8,041 bases of DNA, taken from positions 1 through 8,041 of the forward strand of contig JAJNBN010000137.1 in the NCBI GenBank assembly GCA_021156225.1, written 5' to 3'. The notes beneath the pieces are model-generated. The model was not told where the DNA came from. It did no database searches and saw nothing but the letters and a program-made list of their open reading frames with translations. The position numbers were made by a program, and so were the translations under genes. Position 1 is the first letter of the stretch. Each line of letters opens with the position of its first letter. Of the stretch, positions 7,394-8,041 are shown piece after piece. This DNA is from Verrucomicrobiota bacterium. Its GTDB lineage: Bacteria > Verrucomicrobiota > Verrucomicrobiia > Limisphaerales > JAEYXS01.

Positions 7394-7552
7394 CCGGTAG
7401 GGCGAGACTCCGTCGAGCCCTTGCCAGATGCAAGCGTAGGCAATGGTTCAGAGTCGTGATCTGGAAAGCTGTCCGATAGCCGGAGCAACCGTCTTGGTTG
7501 ACGGATGCCCTAAGGTTTTAGTTTGGGCTATAGAGGACTCTCGCCCCACCGG
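7394..7552. mobile_element. MITE-like non-coding element with terminal inverted repeats
   Basis: The left end CCGGTAGGGCGAGACTCC (7394-7411) and the reverse complement of 7535-7552, CCGGTGGGGCGAGAGTCC, agree at 16 of 18 positions. After a small gap the match continues as CGAGCCC (7414-7420) against GGGCTATAG (7525-7533), so the arms are about 27 bases. The 159-base element begins 7 bases after the amidohydrolase stop codon and contains no credible gene. Its interior holds further short stems: TTGCC/GGCAA (7421-7425 with 7439-7443), TCCG/CGGA (7472-7475 with 7481-7484) and CAACC/GGTTG (7486-7490 with 7496-7500). No obvious target-site duplication flanks it. It could be a MITE, a REP-type element or a structured RNA; copy number elsewhere is unknown. 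It may serve as terminator for the upstream gene. Confidence 0.5.
7400..7420 (+). terminator. Compact hairpin with tandem G-A mismatches just after the amidohydrolase gene
   Basis: GGGC (7400-7403) pairs with GCCC (7417-7420) and GAC (7406-7408) with GTC (7412-7414). The stem closes on a 3-base loop TCC and is interrupted by opposed GA/GA (7404-7405 and 7415-7416), which can form sheared tandem pairs. It lies 13 bases after the stop codon. There is no U-run after it (only CTTGCC follows), so intrinsic termination is uncertain. It is also the left terminal repeat of the 7394-7552 element, which is the better explanation. Confidence 0.3.
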
Positions 7553-7608
7553 GTGGAGTAAACTTGCTTTTGGAGGGGAATTCGGCTCCCTTGGCTTATC
7601 TAAATTTT

Positions 7609-8041
7609 ATGGCACGCACACCTTCCACCATGGTTCCGCTGGGCACGCCCGCGCCCCACTTCTCTTTGCCTGATCCGAGCGGCAAGGTTTATTCGCTCAG
7701 CGATTTCAAAGGCGCACCGGCTTTGGTGGTCGCGTTCATCTGCAATCACTGCCCGTATGTGAAGCATATCCGGGCGGAACTGGCTAAGTTCGGGCAGGAA
7801 TATCAGGCGAAGGGGGTGGCGATCGTGGCCATCAGTGCGAATGACATCGTGAACCATCCGGATGACAGCCCGTCGAAGATGGCTGAGGAGGCCAAGGCGG
7901 CGGGCTATACGTTTCCGTATCTCTATGATGAATCACAAGCCGTGGCGAAGGCGTATAAGGCGGCGTGCACGCCGGATTTCTTCGTCTATGACCAGGAACA
8001 GAAGCTCTACTATCGCGGGCAGTTTGATGAGAGCCGTCCGC
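7609..8041 (+). CDS. Thioredoxin-family peroxiredoxin-like protein (AhpC/TSA fold), 3' end outside window
   Basis: The visible 144 codons begin MARTPSTMVPLGTPAPHFSL. This is a redoxin-domain protein of the peroxiredoxin-like subgroup common in many bacteria: APHFSLPDPSGKVYSLSDF (15-33), the active-site segment FICNHCPYVKHI (43-54) with C45 and C48 as a CxxC pair, VAISANDIVNHPDDSP (73-88), YTFPYLYDESQAVAKAY (100-116), ACTPDFFVYD (119-128) with a third cysteine C120, and YRGQFDESRP (135-144) at the edge. Probable role: thiol-disulfide exchange or peroxide reduction; no signal peptide is seen, so cytoplasmic. ATG 7609 is preferred to ATG 7630 because relatives usually have a short TxSxM-type lead before LGTPAP. 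No Shine-Dalgarno site lies at normal distance; the upstream bases are AT-rich (TCTAAATTTT), and GGAGGGG (7572-7578) is about 30 bases away. The C-terminal part is missing. Confidence 0.9.
   Translation, partial: MARTPSTMVPLGTPAPHFSLPDPSGKVYSLSDFKGAPALVVAFICNHCPYVKHIRAELAKFGQEYQAKGVAIVAISANDIVNHPDDSPSKMAEEAKAAGYTFPYLYDESQAVAKAYKAACTPDFFVYDQEQKLYYRGQFDESRP

Noticed and set aside
7156..7488. Minus-strand ORF of 110 codons across the amidohydrolase end
   Set aside because: Part antisense to the conserved aspartate region and part translation of the repeat element.
3305..7552. The two intergenic repeats as a CRISPR array or as ends of one large transposon
   Set aside because: They are unrelated in sequence, not evenly spaced, and enclose ordinary genes with no transposase.
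7572..7590. Hairpin and GGAGGGG as ribosome binding site of the redoxin gene
   Set aside because: The purine run is about 30 bases from the ATG, too far for normal initiation, and the possible 4-bp stem is too short to rely on.
7443..7673. Plus-strand ORF of 76 codons between amidohydrolase and redoxin
   Set aside because: Made of the inverted-repeat element and overlaps the redoxin start out of frame; no ribosome binding site and no domain.

Overview
The window looks like chromosomal DNA of a free-living member of the Planctomycetes-Verrucomicrobia-Chlamydiae group, most likely a verrucomicrobium. The strongest sign is a 987-residue secreted protein that joins a PVC-type 'membrane-bound dehydrogenase' beta-propeller, a helical-repeat region and a C-terminal CxxCH cytochrome c domain, an architecture largely restricted to that group. 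The structured intergenic repeats and the scarcity of strong Shine-Dalgarno sites are compatible with this. No rRNA, tRNA, CRISPR array, phage gene, transposase or plasmid function was seen.

Layout from left to right: (1) the 5' end of a minus-strand gene for a polytopic GT-C type glycosyltransferase of the kind usually fused to TPR repeats, running off the left edge; (2) a 179-base divergent intergenic region with a good promoter candidate for that gene; (3) a plus-strand gene for a 921-residue DUF2339 multi-pass membrane protein; (4) a 107-base convergent spacer made almost entirely of an imperfect inverted repeat; (5) the minus-strand dehydrogenase/cytochrome gene; (6) a 76-base divergent spacer; (7) a plus-strand Tat-exported metal-dependent amidohydrolase; (8) a 222-base spacer holding a 159-base element with terminal inverted repeats; (9) the 5' part of a plus-strand peroxiredoxin-like thioredoxin-fold gene, cut by the right edge.

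The genes do not form one obvious pathway. The dehydrogenase/cytochrome and the amidohydrolase are divergently transcribed from a short shared spacer and both carry export signals, so a joint role outside the cytoplasm, such as oxidation and hydrolysis of a carbohydrate-derived or cyclic substrate, is a reasonable but unproven inference. The glycosyltransferase and DUF2339 protein point to envelope functions. The redoxin is probably an independent thiol-redox gene.

The coding content is mostly ordinary for this lineage. I found no clear new multi-gene system. The parts most worth a second look are the two non-coding, inverted-repeat elements at 3305-3401 and 7394-7552, which look like REP- or MITE-type dispersed elements and could also act as terminators or structured RNA.
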